Shown: positions 1-11,260 of the stretch, piece by piece
Position numbering within the stretch: position 1 is the first letter of the stretch
Layout: each line of letters opens with the position of its first letter
NCBI RefSeq assembly: GCF_036323735.1
Contig: NC_086022.1
Location: 70,872,702 to 70,936,701, forward strand
Length of the DNA stretch: 64,000 nucleotides
Source: Rattus norvegicus
Taxonomy: Eukaryota > Chordata > Mammalia > Rodentia > Muridae
Direction of reading: 5' to 3'
Position numbers and translations under genes: made by a program
The notes under the pieces: generated by a model
What the model saw: the letters and a program-made list of their open reading frames with translations, nothing else
The model's database searches: none
What the model was told of the DNA's origin: nothing

Positions 1-780
1 ACTACTGACAATGCCAATCTCTGCATAGCAGAAATTAGTGAGAAATGTGTGTAAATGGCTTTGGCCACTGGGTGGAGCTGTGGTCTACTGATTTCTCCGA
101 AGGTGGGGATGGGGAAGGTGAGTCACTGGAGAATGGGAAAGAAGGGAATCTCACCCATATCTTACCCAGGAGTTTAGATCACAAACATTCTAAAAACTTC
201 AATTGTAAACAATATAAACATTGGAAGACTAGGTTGTAAATATCTCAAAAACACTGGCCTCAGTTTCTAATTGAGTTCTCTTGGTCTAACATCACATGAT
301 GTATCCCTCAGCATCTTATGTACAGAGTCTTTCCTCTATGCCTTAAACATTATGAACACAGACTGTCTTATCCATTTTATTCTTCCTTTAGTGTACTGAC
401 CAGTGTCTGGCTCTTAGATGACACCACAGTTATACACTTCAAATGATGTCTAGGCATTCAAAAATCATCTAACCATCAAGTTGCTTCCACCAAGCTGGGT
501 CATCAATCTGGGGCATGAAGCAACACTTTGAGGGCACTATTTCTTGCAACTGAGAAGGGGAGGAAGGAGAGATTTCAAAGAAAAATGGGCTATATTGGAG
601 GAGGTGGTGGGGAAGGTCTTCAGGCTGAAAGTATACCTACAAGGAAGGGAACAACTTCTAGAATATCCCTGATGGTTAAAAGTTTTGGCATTTTTTAAAC
701 ATTTATTTTTATCACCCCCTCCAGTCCAGCAATTTCAGTTGATAGTTAAAGAGGCAAAAGAAACATCTCTTGTTGCTGGG
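1..780. other. No gene recognised
   Basis: This is AT-rich non-coding DNA upstream of the first V segment. I see only short chance ORFs, no splice-flanked V exon, and no repeat family I can name. Confidence 0.5.
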
Positions 781-795
781 GAAGCCAAAAGAGAT

Positions 796-805
796 AGTGA
801 CTTCA
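796..805 (+). promoter_or_regulatory. V-beta promoter decamer
   Basis: AGTGACTTCA matches 9 of 10 positions of the conserved TCR-beta V promoter decamer (AGTGAYRTCA, a CRE/ATF-like site). It lies about 95 bp upstream of the leader ATG at 901, the usual distance. The match is seen directly; promoter activity is inferred. Confidence 0.6.
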
Positions 806-900
806 CAGACAAAATCACCAATCATGGCCATGCAGAATAGAGCTGATTCTCATCTAGGGTATCATAGCTACACAATACCCATCTGAAGCCTGATTTCACC

Positions 901-1308
901 ATGACCTTCAGGATTCTTCTCTATGTTTTCCCGTGTCTTGTGGAAACCGGTGAGTCTTGGATTCAACAGGCTCCAAATTTCTTTTTTTGCTGAAGTTACC
1001 ACCTTTTTTTCTGTGCTGTGTCTGAATTTTGTCATTTTCTCTTTCTAGTACTCATGAACAGTAAAATTACTCAGACACCAAGATATCTAGTCATGGGAAG
1101 AGCAAATAAGAAGTCTTTGGAATGTGAGCAACGTCTGGGACATAATGCTATGTACTGGTATAAACAGAGCACCAAGAAGCCCCCGGAGAAATGAGACTGT
1201 GCCCAGTAATTTCTTACCTGAATGCCCAGAAAAGTCCAAGTTACTCCTACATCTATCTACCCTAGAGCCAGAAGATTCAGCTGTATATTTCTGTGCCAGC
1301 AGCCAAGA
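901..1308 (+). pseudogene. TCR beta variable pseudogene, TRBV4-type
   Basis: The leader exon is 901-949 (starts MTFRILLYVFPCLVET) with a good donor (GTGAGT at 950). After an intron of about 100 bp, a polypyrimidine/AG acceptor at 1047-1048 opens the V exon, 1049-1308. FR1-FR2 reads TQTPRYLVMG, then Cys23 in LECEQ, then GHNAMYWYKQ, close to human TRBV4 and mouse TRBV2/TRBV4. After KKPPE the sequence jumps straight to NETVPSNF, so the C' strand and CDR2 (about 12 codons) are missing and the frame shifts; a TGA follows at 1192-1194. FR3 resumes in another frame and ends EPEDSAVYFCASSQD with Cys104 intact. The V exon is 260 nt where about 295 is normal. It cannot encode a V domain, although promoter, splice sites and RSS remain. 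The subgroup comes from remembered family sequences. Confidence 0.88.
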
Positions 1309-1347
1309 CACAGCCCTGCAGACTTATCAGCTCTCTGTACACAAACC
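1309..1347 (+). other. 23-RSS of the TRBV4-type pseudogene
   Basis: Heptamer CACAGCC (1309-1315), exactly 23 bp of spacer, then nonamer ACACAAACC (1339-1347), immediately after the CASSQD codons. This is a good V-beta recombination signal and could in principle support V-to-DJ joining of a non-coding segment. Confidence 0.85.
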
Positions 1348-1805
1348 TACAAGTTCAGGAAGCTGTGGAGCAATTGAGGGCTACACTGAACAGTTCGTGT
1401 AGGAACCAAAACGGATGTTGCAAACGGTAACACTAGCTTTCAACTCAACCCATGTTGCATCTCTGTAAGCCATGCTCATATTAGAAGTAGCTTTCCTTAC
1501 TTGTACATGGCTCTGCTGCCAACTGACATAAAGATAAATACTTGTGAGTATCAGTTCTTAAATGATTTTTATAATTTTGAGAGAAAATAAACCAGCTAGA
1601 AAGTGAATTAAATTAAACTGATAATTTAGAAAAAATAACTCTGCTACAGAGTTAGATTCAGCACAGGGCTAGAAAGTGGGACATTTTGCTGAGAGAGGCA
1701 TCATATTCCACATACTTTAGGTCCCGACACCCCAAACCTCTTCTTCAATACTGTTGCCGCCAAATCTTAATGACTGAACTTCTAAGAAAGTATCCCAGAC
1801 TTTGG

Positions 1806-1950
1806 AAAATGTAATATATACATATTACATATATATACATATATATATATTACAGCACGTGTCCATGTGCGCACATGCACACACACTCACACACACACAC
1901 TCACACACACTCACACAGACACACACAGACACACAGACACACACACACAC
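1806..1950. repeat. (TA)n and (CA)n microsatellite
   Basis: An alternating TA/CATA tract (about 1812-1851) is followed by an imperfect CA tract with CTCA and CAGA variants (about 1875-1950). It is low complexity; the ORF read through it is not a gene. Confidence 0.9.
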
Positions 1951-3015
1951 ATTCAGTGGTTCAGTGGTCTTCAGTAGTTCTGTACTTCTGATACTGTGTA
2001 TATGCCATCTTGCTTGCTTTCTAATTTCCTTTTCCCCCCCTCTACTTTTAGTTAATATTAAACCTTAGCTCTGATCAAAGCGCTACCTCTGCACAGACTC
2101 TTTGAATCCTATAAGGAGCAACTGCAGTGGTATACTGCCCCTCCTCCAACCGGAAGCTTACTCCTTTGTTCATACTACTGTCTTACTCTTGCCAACATCC
2201 ATCTATTCTTTTTTTTTTAGTTTCATAATTTTAAACAATCTTGCTCAGTGCCTCTAGTATCTAGCACCTCTAGCTCAGGCGGTCTGTGGTCCCACTTCCC
2301 ATCTCACTGTTGGGGTGTGGGAATGCAGTTTGCGCAGGCAAAATGGAGACTCTCAAGCTCCATTCCATCTGGCCATAAGAGTGTGGGAACTCCCCTGTGC
2401 AGGTGAAATGCTGAACACTAGGTTGTGTTTACCCTATGCCATCTTTGGGCTTTGGGCTTGTGGGAGGTGCCAAGGCACCGCTCAAAGGGGGGAAGAATGT
2501 AAGCCCCATTGGGGGCCTCATCCCAAGTGAGAAACAGCATAGTCTGAGGCTGAAGTTGGCCTTCCCTGACTCGTGTGTGTCCAGTTTCTGCTGAAAACTG
2601 TGTAGTGTCTTGAACGTAGGGGGCCTATGGGCTGAGGACAATGAGCCTGGAAATCTTGAAGAGAGGAACAGTTCAGCTCTGCAATGGCACCAAGTCCAGG
2701 AGCAGAGAGGACTTCACAAGAGACTTAGGTGGTACAGCCCTGTAGATGAAGAATTTCCCCATGCATTGGTTCTTAATGAGAAACAGTCTTTGGTTCCAAA
2801 CTGTTTAGTGAGAGTTCATTATAAAAAGTGGGTACATACCACATCCTGAGAGTGGACCAGAGATCAAATACCTTTTACAGAAAGGAATGTCTGAGAAGAG
2901 AAGCTTATTAGTTAAACCCTCAGGGCCTCTTGATATCTCAAGAGCATGGAGAACTCTGTTCTGGGCTATGAGACCACTGGTTACTTCTCTTCATGGGGAA
3001 TGAAGGGAACCACTG
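1951..3015. other. Unassigned sequence
   Basis: No supported gene. Part of 2150-3015 may be more of the antisense endogenous retrovirus that begins at 3020, but I could not recognise polymerase motifs in any frame. Confidence 0.35.
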
Positions 3016-3019
3016 TGAG

Positions 3020-5200
3020 AATTCTGCTAATTTCTAAGTATATCTATCTCAATTATAGCTTTTGGAATTGGGGAAATGATCACAGGATGTGTATGGGGAC
3101 CTACTGGACCTACTGTGAGTCGAAAATCAATCAAAACTCCATTAATCACCTGTCTTGCATAAACCCCTACTTTAACTGGAGGGCCACGGTGTTTCTTGGG
3201 AACTCCTGGGATGAGCATAAATTCAGAATTAGTATCCAATGGACCCTAGAAACTGATTATTTCCTTTCCCCTAGTGTACAGTTACTCTTGTAAAAGGCCA
3301 TAGGTCCCTCTGGGGAAGAGTTGGAGAAAGGCTAACAGCAAAACTTTCAGATGTCTTATCAAGATCCTTTCTCAGGGGAGCCTGACCACCTCTTCATTTA
3401 AGGGGTTCTGGGTCTGCAAACTGCCTCAAGTCTGGAAACTGATTCATTGGTCAAGACTGTCTTTTGCCATGATACAATGTAGTGTTCCTTTCATTTGTTT
3501 GAGATTTTTCTTCTTATACAGATCAGCTATGTAGTAGGTTTCCTATCTATTTCATGCCTGGAAACACCAGGACTGATTAGCCAGTAGCAAAGGTCCGTGT
3601 GGGTCATACCATTATAACATTCACCTCTCCCGTGCTGACCATTATGGACTAGGTCATTATGAATGTTGTTTGTTTATGCTATCCATTATAATAACTACAA
3701 TCACCTTGTCTCTGGCGATTCAATGCTGCCACCTAGTCCTTGCTACCTAGAGGCCCAATCCAACCCATTGCATTTAATTTATCCAATTGAGCAGCAGCAT
3801 CTCCCACCCTAAGGTCTGGCACAAGGAAAAGGGAAAGGACAAAACTCTTCAAATGTGCTGCTGCCCCTCTCACCAGTTTGCATCTTATGGCATATCTTCT
3901 GGGCCTTCCCACTGTGGAGGATTAGGTTTTACATGTTTTCCACTCTAGCATTGCAATTTCCCTGAGCCTTAAAATCCTTTCAACACTAAGCCAAGGAATA
4001 TCAGGCTTCTCCAACTCCTATTCAGTAGGCCATCCTTTGGTAAACTCCTCAGCCAACCGTTCAAACCTCTGACATTATTTTTTTAGCTACATGAGCTTCC
4101 ACATTAAACCTAGAATCTCTAGTCTGAGGGCCCACGTCAATAAACTCAGGCTGGTCTAGTTTTATGTTCCTTCCACCATTATCCCACGTCCTTAAAATCC
4201 ATTCCCACACACATTCCCCAGACTTCTGCTTGAATGAATTAGAAACTCATTAAGCTCCTTAGTAGTGTATCACATTTCCTCATGGACTACACTTTCTACC
4301 TCCTCTCTAGGGGCCTGCTTTGCCTTGAGTCTGGTTATAGTTCTAGAAGAAACTATTGGTGGGTGTTGAGGAACATCAGTATTGTCTTGCCTGACATTTT
4401 CTTCAGAGAAAGTCACCACCAGTTTGTCAGACTCTGAGGGACTAATGTCCTCATGTGAAGAAGGCATTATTTCGAGGGGTGGGGCTGAGGGCACTACTTC
4501 CACTGGTGGGGTAAACCCCTGAAAATGTAAAGGTGTTAAGTTCTCAATCTCAGCAGAGTCCTCCCATACATCTCCATTCCAAGGTACAGGATCCCATTTT
4601 TTAGCCAATTAACGCCCTTACTTTAACAGCTGACACCCTCTGGGGCTTGAATTTTCACTGTAATTCAGCCAACCTTATAACGAGGGCTTCAGTTTGATTT
4701 CCTGTAACTCAAGCTCTATGGCTGCTCGAGAGAAGATTCTCTTCAAGGGCACACACTTGGAAACCTTTAGATTGTTTATTTGCCTCTGAAGCTTTTCAAT
4801 TTTTTAAATCTTTTTTTTTTTTTTTTTTTTTTTGGAGCTGGGGACCGAACCCAGGGCCTTGTGCTTGCTAGGCAAGCGCTCTACAACTGAGCTAAATCCC
4901 CAACCCCGAAGCTTTTCAATTTTATCATATAGCTCATTCTTTTTCTTCATCAGCTTTTCCAGAAATACTAAGAGCAACAAGCCAGAAAAATAATTTTCCT
5001 ATTTTTCCCCCAAATTGTAGGGTCACCTAATTCATTGCCAGTTACAATTGATGGATCAAGATAATCAAAGGCATTAGCTTCTTTAGGTTTGAAATATAGT
5101 TTCTGTCACATGCCTTCAATATTCTCTGAGCTCCCAGGAGAGAGAACATATGGAGGTTTCAATAGTTGAAGGGTCTGGAAAATTATTAAGTCAATTCCAG
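3020..5200 (-). mobile_element. ERV-L (class III) gag/pro relic, antisense
   Basis: On the minus strand, 4608 down to 4270 is open for 112 codons with a proline-rich PSAPPLE segment. Homology continues with frameshifts to about 3800 through a capsid-like stretch (GGRNIK near 4130). Next, 3239 to 3027 reads as a retroviral aspartic protease relic whose active-site triad appears as DTN. The gag-then-pro order and the residue pattern resemble the MERV-L family as I remember it. Frameshifts and stops run throughout, LTRs were not located and reverse transcriptase was not recognised. An ID SINE lies inside it at 4804-4907. The call rests on remembered similarity and needs a database search. Confidence 0.6.
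4804..4907 (-). mobile_element. ID SINE (BC1-derived), with target-site duplication
   Basis: Read on the minus strand it starts GGGGTTGGGGATTTAGCTCA, carries the tRNA-Ala-like A and B boxes, ends CCCCAGCTCC and then runs into a poly(A) tail (the T-run at 4809-4833 on the + strand). The perfect 16 bp repeat GAAGCTTTTCAATTTT flanks it at 4788-4803 and 4908-4923. ID elements expanded strongly in rat, so this near-consensus copy is the best species clue in the window. Confidence 0.95.
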
Positions 5201-5456
5201 ATTCTTAAAAGATTCATCCTTAAACTTCTGCTCCACTAGAACCACTTCTGTTACACAGGCATGATTTAATGCACACTGAATACTTGAGGATACTCATAGA
5301 GCCTCTCTGCAGCATATTATGCCCATGATAGCTCTCTGGTTCCTAGTCTTATAGGTTAGCCTAGCATCTCTGAGTGCAGCACAGGCTGTGTCACTGTGGA
5401 CTTCTCTTTCTGTTTGTTAGGAACTCACGTCCCAGCTTTGTGCTCTCTAGTCCTGC

Positions 5457-5896
5457 ATGAGCCTACCATGGACAATGCTCTCAGTCACTGGGTAACATCT
5501 GGTCTTGGGGGTGTAGATAAAAACAGAATGTACTCAGAAAATTCTCATCTGCGTTTAAATAGGAGTAATTCTTAAATTTCTCATTTCCTTTGTTTGCCCT
5601 CTGTCTCTTCCACTGGAATCTTGGAATCTGGAGTCACACACTCAGTCATTATGTTACAGAAATGGGATAGAATGTCATTTAGGGTTGTAACACAATTTCT
5701 GGTCATTTTGTCACCCTTTGGTACCTACAGACACCAGAAAAAGGGATGGAGTTTCTGGCTTCATTCTCTGATAGAGCTCATTCGGAAAAGACTGACATTT
5801 TTGATGCTCAGCAGAGATGCTTGATAGATTGTTAGCCACTCTGAGGATTCAGCCTGTTCAGCCAGGAGACTCCATTGTGGATGACAACAGCTTAGG
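5457..5896 (+). pseudogene. TCR beta variable relic, TRBV7/11/15-like
   Basis: The V exon spans roughly 5616-5896. ESGVTHS matches a V-beta FR1 start. A different frame gives CNTISGHFVTLWYLQTPEKG, covering Cys23, CDR1, Trp41 and FR2 of the subgroups that carry a C-x-P-ISGH motif. FR3 reads FDAQQ and later LLATLRIQPVQPGDS, typical of V-beta FR3. The end DSIV-DDNSL has lost the Tyr-Phe-Cys before CDR3. Two or more frameshifts and stops are present, and the acceptor AG seems lost. A leader-like ATG at 5457 with a GT at 5492 is possible but short (35 nt). RSS-like elements follow directly, supporting the end position. Confidence 0.72.
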
Positions 5897-5935
5897 CACA
5901 TCCCTACAGAGATGTTTTCTGTCCCTGCAAAATCT
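5897..5935 (+). other. Degenerate 23-RSS
   Basis: CACATCC (5897-5903), 23 bp, then GCAAAATCT (5927-5935), directly after the AGC-TTA codons of the V relic. Heptamer CACA and the nonamer A-run are kept; the other positions have drifted. Confidence 0.55.
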
Positions 5936-8350
5936 TAATATTCTCCCATCTTCCTGGGATGTCACCTCCCGGTCATGAGACAGGTAGAGACAAGTGGTCA
6001 AGGAGGAAGGTCCTTCCAATGAAAGTAAGAAAGTAACCCCAATATCCAGAAAGTAAATAGAAATAGAGGTGTGTGGAGTCCTGATATTTGGGAAATGTTC
6101 ACCATAGAATGTTGCTATGAATACAAAATTGGGGTGAATGTAAGCCATAGTGTGGAGTACAGAACCAGGTAGGAACCTTGGCACTCACTCTGGTCTCAGA
6201 CTGTACTTCTTATTCAGCAAGACATGACTTCCCATTTGTGAATGGAGACAGGCTACCTAGCGAGTACATGAAGGATTTTCATGGGGATATTGAAAGTAGT
6301 CAGTTGAGAATTTCTTTATGTTAATGATTTGTCTTTGAATTACTTTTGCTCCTATAAGTATCCTATCCCTCACGTTCATGTATGCAACCCCTACCTGTAC
6401 TTATGTAAGTACCACATTAAAACTCATTGCTTCACCTACTTGGAATTGGAGGTATCCATACTATGATCTGCCATTTTTTCTTTATCTGGAGTGAGTAGAT
6501 ATTCATTTCTACGAACAATGACCCAGGAACAGAAAGCGTGGTTGATATTCTGCAGGGACCATGGTTTACACAAGAACCAGTCATAGGGTCATACATCATA
6601 CATATGTATTGCACTCTGACCCAATTTAGACAGCTCTCCTTCATACTGTAAAGTTATTAATCTCCTTTGAAAGGGTTTCTAGGTGAGGAGGACAGAAGCA
6701 AAGTTTGGAGGCAACATTTCCTCTCATATTCTTAGGCTGCGTATATAATTTATCACTAGGGCAGAGCCTAATTGGATTGAGGATGCTGCTGCTAATGATT
6801 GCTCTTGAGCAAGAGTCCTGCCTTGCAACATTTGCTCTATGTGTATCTCAGAACTAAGGCTTTGGGTTTTCTTCAGATTCACAGTAGAAAGAGGCTCTGC
6901 AATTGCATTCATCTTGCCACTGAGCATAAGCTTCTCGGAAGCACACATGAGTGATTCCTGACTTAATGTGCCTCAGCTCTGAGACTCACTACCTCTCTCA
7001 GATGACAGCCTTGTGATCACTAAGCAGATTGGTGAGTCAGTCACAAAGGAAAGTAGCAGAGTTTTCAGAAGTTTTGTCTCTTGCTTCTCTCTTCTACTAT
7101 ATGGTGTTTGGCATTCCTAACTCACCATCCATGTGCTATTATGCTAGCAACTTTACCCACAGCACTGCAAAGATAATTCAGTGTGCAGAAATGACAGCCA
7201 AGCAGGAGATCTGGCTGTGTCTAGAGAGACCCAAGTCTTCAGTCCAGGTCTTCTCCATCATACTGATAATTCCTGCCCCAGAACACCTCTGTGTCCATAG
7301 ACTGCTGACTTCAAGACGTCACTGTCTTTATGCTTTGATGCCAACAACTATTGCTTCCCTTCATCTGGGAACAAAATTCTAGTTTTATCTTAATAGATTC
7401 CTGTTTTCATTTCCTATATTTCTTATCCTCCTTTATTTCTTTTGGATTCTGATTAAAAGGTCACCTCATTTTTTGACCCATTCCATTACCTGTTACTGTA
7501 GTAATCTCTCCTCACATCAAAACTTAAGTACTGACTAAAATTAAGCTAATTTCTGCTATCTATAGCATATAGGTGATAACTTCTACTTTAAAGTTTTAAT
7601 ATTAAGATTGGACTGGACATCACCTACATAAAATGCCAGGGAGATGCTCAGCGTCCCAAAAATGGTCAGTTTTTCTGATTATACTTTTGTCAAGGATGTA
7701 GTAGCACCTTCTCTAAGGGCATCTTTGCCCCCAAAATATTACATCTTACAGGACTGGAGGTTGTACAGGACTCATGGATTTTTTAAAAGTCATGCCTATT
7801 CTAATTACTATGCTAGAATATAAGACAGACAAGCACAGAGTGTGCTAGAAAGGACAGATTACTTATTATATTATGAAGCTTCTCTCCAACAGAAAAGCTT
7901 TATGACAGCTGGAAACCAGTCTCCTACCTGCAATTTTGATAATCTATTCTCCATTAGCATTAAAGGATACTGTTGTGTTTCTAGCCTGGGTTGTGATAGA
8001 GGAATAAAGTTTTAAACCAAATCTTTTCCAAACTCATAAGATCTATAGAAAACAAGAAAATTGTACAGTTATTATAACAGAACCCAGACCTCAGAACAAC
8101 TGACTCCATGGTGGAGGTGCCATTCAGTCTGTAAAACTCAGTACATAGACAGCAGCACCTGTCAAAAGTAAAACAAACACCTAATCCATCAAAGTCCATA
8201 CAGTTCTGGAAAATTCTCAATATGTACTAGTCTTGGTTTTTAGCTCCTTTTGTTCTGCTTCTGCCTAACTTTTCTGGTTAACTGAAGTATGTCAACCTAG
8301 TTTTGTGTGCTTAAAAGCTCACACTGAGAATAGGCTAAGATTCCAAATAC
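5936..8350. other. Unassigned non-coding DNA
   Basis: No V exon, repeat family or conserved ORF could be supported. The 108-codon and 117-codon ORFs here show no domain or splice context and look like chance. Confidence 0.45.
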
Positions 8351-8355
8351 CCAGT

Positions 8356-8745
8356 GTCTTAACTAGGGTTGTCTTGCTATGAAGAGACACCATGACTATG
8401 GCACTTTCTATAAAGAAAAGCATTTAATAGGGACTGGCTTACAGTTTCAGGGGTTTAGGCTACTATCATCATAGTGGGAAGCATGGCATCTTCCAGACCT
8501 ACTTGGAGCTGAAGAAGAAGATGAGAGTTCTACATTTTAATCCGAAGGCAGTCAGGAAGAGACTTAGCTTCCATAGGAAGCCAAGAGGACAGTGTCTTCC
8601 TCACAGAGTATGAGAATAGAAGACCCCCAAAGCCCACAGTGACATGCTTCCTCCAATATACCTCTAATAAGGCCACATCTCCTAATTAGTGCCAAGCATT
8701 CAAACATAAGAATTTATGGGGGCCAACCCTATTCACACCACAATA
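8356..8745. repeat. Rodent interspersed repeat
   Basis: It contains the common rodent words 'gaagagacaccatgac', 'ggactggcttacag', 'tatcatcat', 'gagagttctaca', 'cacagtgacatgcttcctcc' and a closing 'ttatgggggcc'. The same family recurs at 51978-52290. I recognise the family but am not certain of its RepeatMasker name (I think of L1/Lx 3' ends). Confidence 0.6.
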
Positions 8746-9609
8746 CTCAGTCCAGTCACCTGCCAGTTAATGAAAACTTGCTATTGACTTAAGCCCATAT
8801 CTGAGCAGTCTTCTCTAGTGAATGCCCTATTAACAGTTATTTCATAAGCATTACCCAGATTGTGGCATTGATATTGATAATCTGCTGAAATTCACATAAG
8901 CACTGTTGGTTGCAGTGGTTATCAGGTAGCTAATTGATTTTATCTGAAGAAAACTATACTGCTCTTATGCTTATGAAACAAGGTAGCTTTGCCACTTAAT
9001 GCATAAAAACATATTGCCCATTATGTTAGACTCTTAAATTAGAGTTTTCCAAGTGAAAGACTTTTCCTGCTTGCGCAAGGTAGACTCCCAAGGTAGACTG
9101 TAACTTTCCCTCAGACCTCGAGATTCTCTTGTCCGTATACATTCTATAATAAGTAAGTGTTAAATGTTCAACTTCCACCTTTGGCATAGCCTTGGTGGGG
9201 ATAGATTGACTTGGTTCCTGACACTGGGACAGGGCCAGCAGGCATGGGTCTCCACAAGTGTTGTTGGCTGTTGTGGGCATGAGGCTTGTTTGTATAATGT
9301 ACATATTTTCACATGATTTGAAAGAATGTCTTCCCTGTTGATGTTAATGACTCCACGATAATCAGAGACATCATGAGTCAGGGAGGCAAAGGTGTGGCTA
9401 ATGTCTCAGCAAAATAGTAAATGCTGGGGCTTTCAGGACATCCTTTAAGGCAATAGAGAAGAATTCTAAGAAGAGGGGTTCAAAACTATGTAATTTCTCT
9501 AAAAATAAGGATGCAATATGAATTATGAGAGGCTTCATGAATCGGAAGTTACAAAGGCAGCTGCATTAATAAGCTATCTTGTCAGAAAGACATAAAGGCA
9601 GGGAGATAA
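8746..9609. other. Unassigned non-coding DNA
   Basis: AT-rich sequence with no supported gene or repeat. Confidence 0.4.
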
Positions 9610-9890
9610 AAAGGCAGGTAAATTTCTGAGTTCAAGGTGAGCCTGGGACACAGCAAGTCCAGGCCCAGGTATGGTAGAAATGGTAATTTCAGGACAGGAT
9701 CCCACTAATTTAGCTTACTATCTGTGCTTAACAAAGGCAGACAGATCGTCAAGTTCTGCAAGATTTAAAGAAAATGTGTGCTTGCTGTCTTCTAAGAATG
9801 AAGGGGCTGGGTCACAGGATGCTGATTCATACATAATCAAAAGGAGTAAATGAGTGGATTGACATGTAAAATAAAAGACTGGGCTTATGA
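9610..9890. repeat. Direct repeat, copy A, with B1-like head
   Basis: 9610-9647 resembles a B1 SINE piece ('aaatttctgagttcaagg...agcctggg'). From about 9645 to 9890 the sequence matches 12531-12773 at roughly 80% or more by eye, including 'gtagaaatggtaatttcagg', 'aaggggctggg', 'aatcaaaaggagtaaatgag' and 'gggcttatga'. Confidence 0.75.
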
Positions 9891-10555
9891 TTTGCAAGAG
9901 ATGAGTAATCCAAAGAATTTTGTAGACTGGCAAGAGAGAACTGCTTGGATAACAGTCTCAAGCTAAATAGAGCTGTCTAGAGACCTTCAGAGAAAACAAA
10001 TCATTGAAAGCAAGCCAGATATCTCTCTCAAGCTGAGCATAGGCCCCCACTTTGACCCACAATTTGACTTTGACTCATTTTTTTTTGGTGCTCGCAGACA
10101 ACCCTTCCTCTGAACCCCTCTCCTCAGCATTTACCACTCAGTGTCTCTATAAATTTGTAGGGAACCTTAGGAATTAATTCTTTCTTTGCAGTTTCTCTAT
10201 GGTACAGGTCCTCCCAAATACATCTACATGTAGAGTGGGTAGATACTGCATATATTTTACTTTTTGCCTTTATATTTACTTTGTAAGTCTTATTTATAGC
10301 TGTATTACACAGTGCTAGTTGTATCTTTATAGTATACCATTTTTTTTAAATGAAGTTGATTCCTTACTTAGTGAATAGATACAGTAGTCATTCTTCAACA
10401 CACTGGCCATTCTTGATTAGAGCCAAAAACAAATGTTTGTCCTCTAGGATTATGAATAATCATAGATGCAGTTGTGAAAAGTAAGTCTCGAAGAATTTTT
10501 GTTTTATGTTGTGGTATAAGAGTCTTTTCTATATACAAAAACTTCTATTAAAATA
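9891..10555. other. Unassigned AT-rich DNA
   Basis: No gene seen. It contains T- and AT-rich stretches and no recognisable V motifs. Confidence 0.4.
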
Positions 10556-10559
10556 TATG

Positions 10560-11260
10560 GAAGTATGTATGGAAATTAAAAAAAGTAGTGCTGCCATATG
10601 ACCAAGCCACTACCAGTCCTAAATATTCACTCAAGGATTCTTAAATCAACATATCACAGAGCTTCAATGTTTATGGCAGCACTGTTCACAACAGATACAT
10701 TATAAAACTAAACTAATTGTACATCAACAGAAGAATGACCAAAGAATTTGTGATATAGAAGATAAGTAAGATGCCTCATCAGATGACTTCAATCCCTGGG
10801 ACACACATGATGGAAGGAAAAACTGACTCCTACAAGATATTCTCTGGCATCCACATACAGGAAGCTTCACATAATGTGCCACTTCCCACAAATTAATTAA
10901 ATATTTAGAAATGTGGTATACACACAAAATCAATATTTTTTAAGCACAAAGAAGAATGGAGTTATGTCCTTTACAAGAAAATAGTTGTAACTGGAGACAT
11001 ATTATGTAGAACTTTGGTTCAGTAAATTAGAGCAATCATAGGAAGACAAGAATTGAATATTTCTCTTTTGTAGTTCTAAGATTTTATCAGTAATTATATA
11101 AAATGATGTATGCATATATGAAATGAAAGTAGAACTGAATTATCTAGGGGAACAACAGAATATACATGAGTGGGTACCAGAAAGGAAGGATAAAAAATAT
11201 GAACAGAAATATGCTCATCAAACAGTACATACATATCTGAAAATTTGAAAATATAAGACA
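10560..11260 (+). mobile_element. Old L1 fragment interrupted by a SINE
   Basis: 'ctgccatatgaccaagcca' and 'tttatggcagcactgttcac' are the end of an L1 ORF2 in sense orientation. The segment is cut at about 10755 by a SINE-like block (about 10755-10935: 'gatgacttcaatccctgg...ctcctacaagatattctctgg'), then L1-like 3' sequence resumes ('gtgggtaccagaaaggaagg'). It is highly diverged, so the limits are approximate. Confidence 0.5.

Noticed and set aside
4836..4907. tRNA-like gene with A and B boxes
   Set aside because: It is the body of an ID SINE with poly(A) and target-site duplication, not a tRNA gene.
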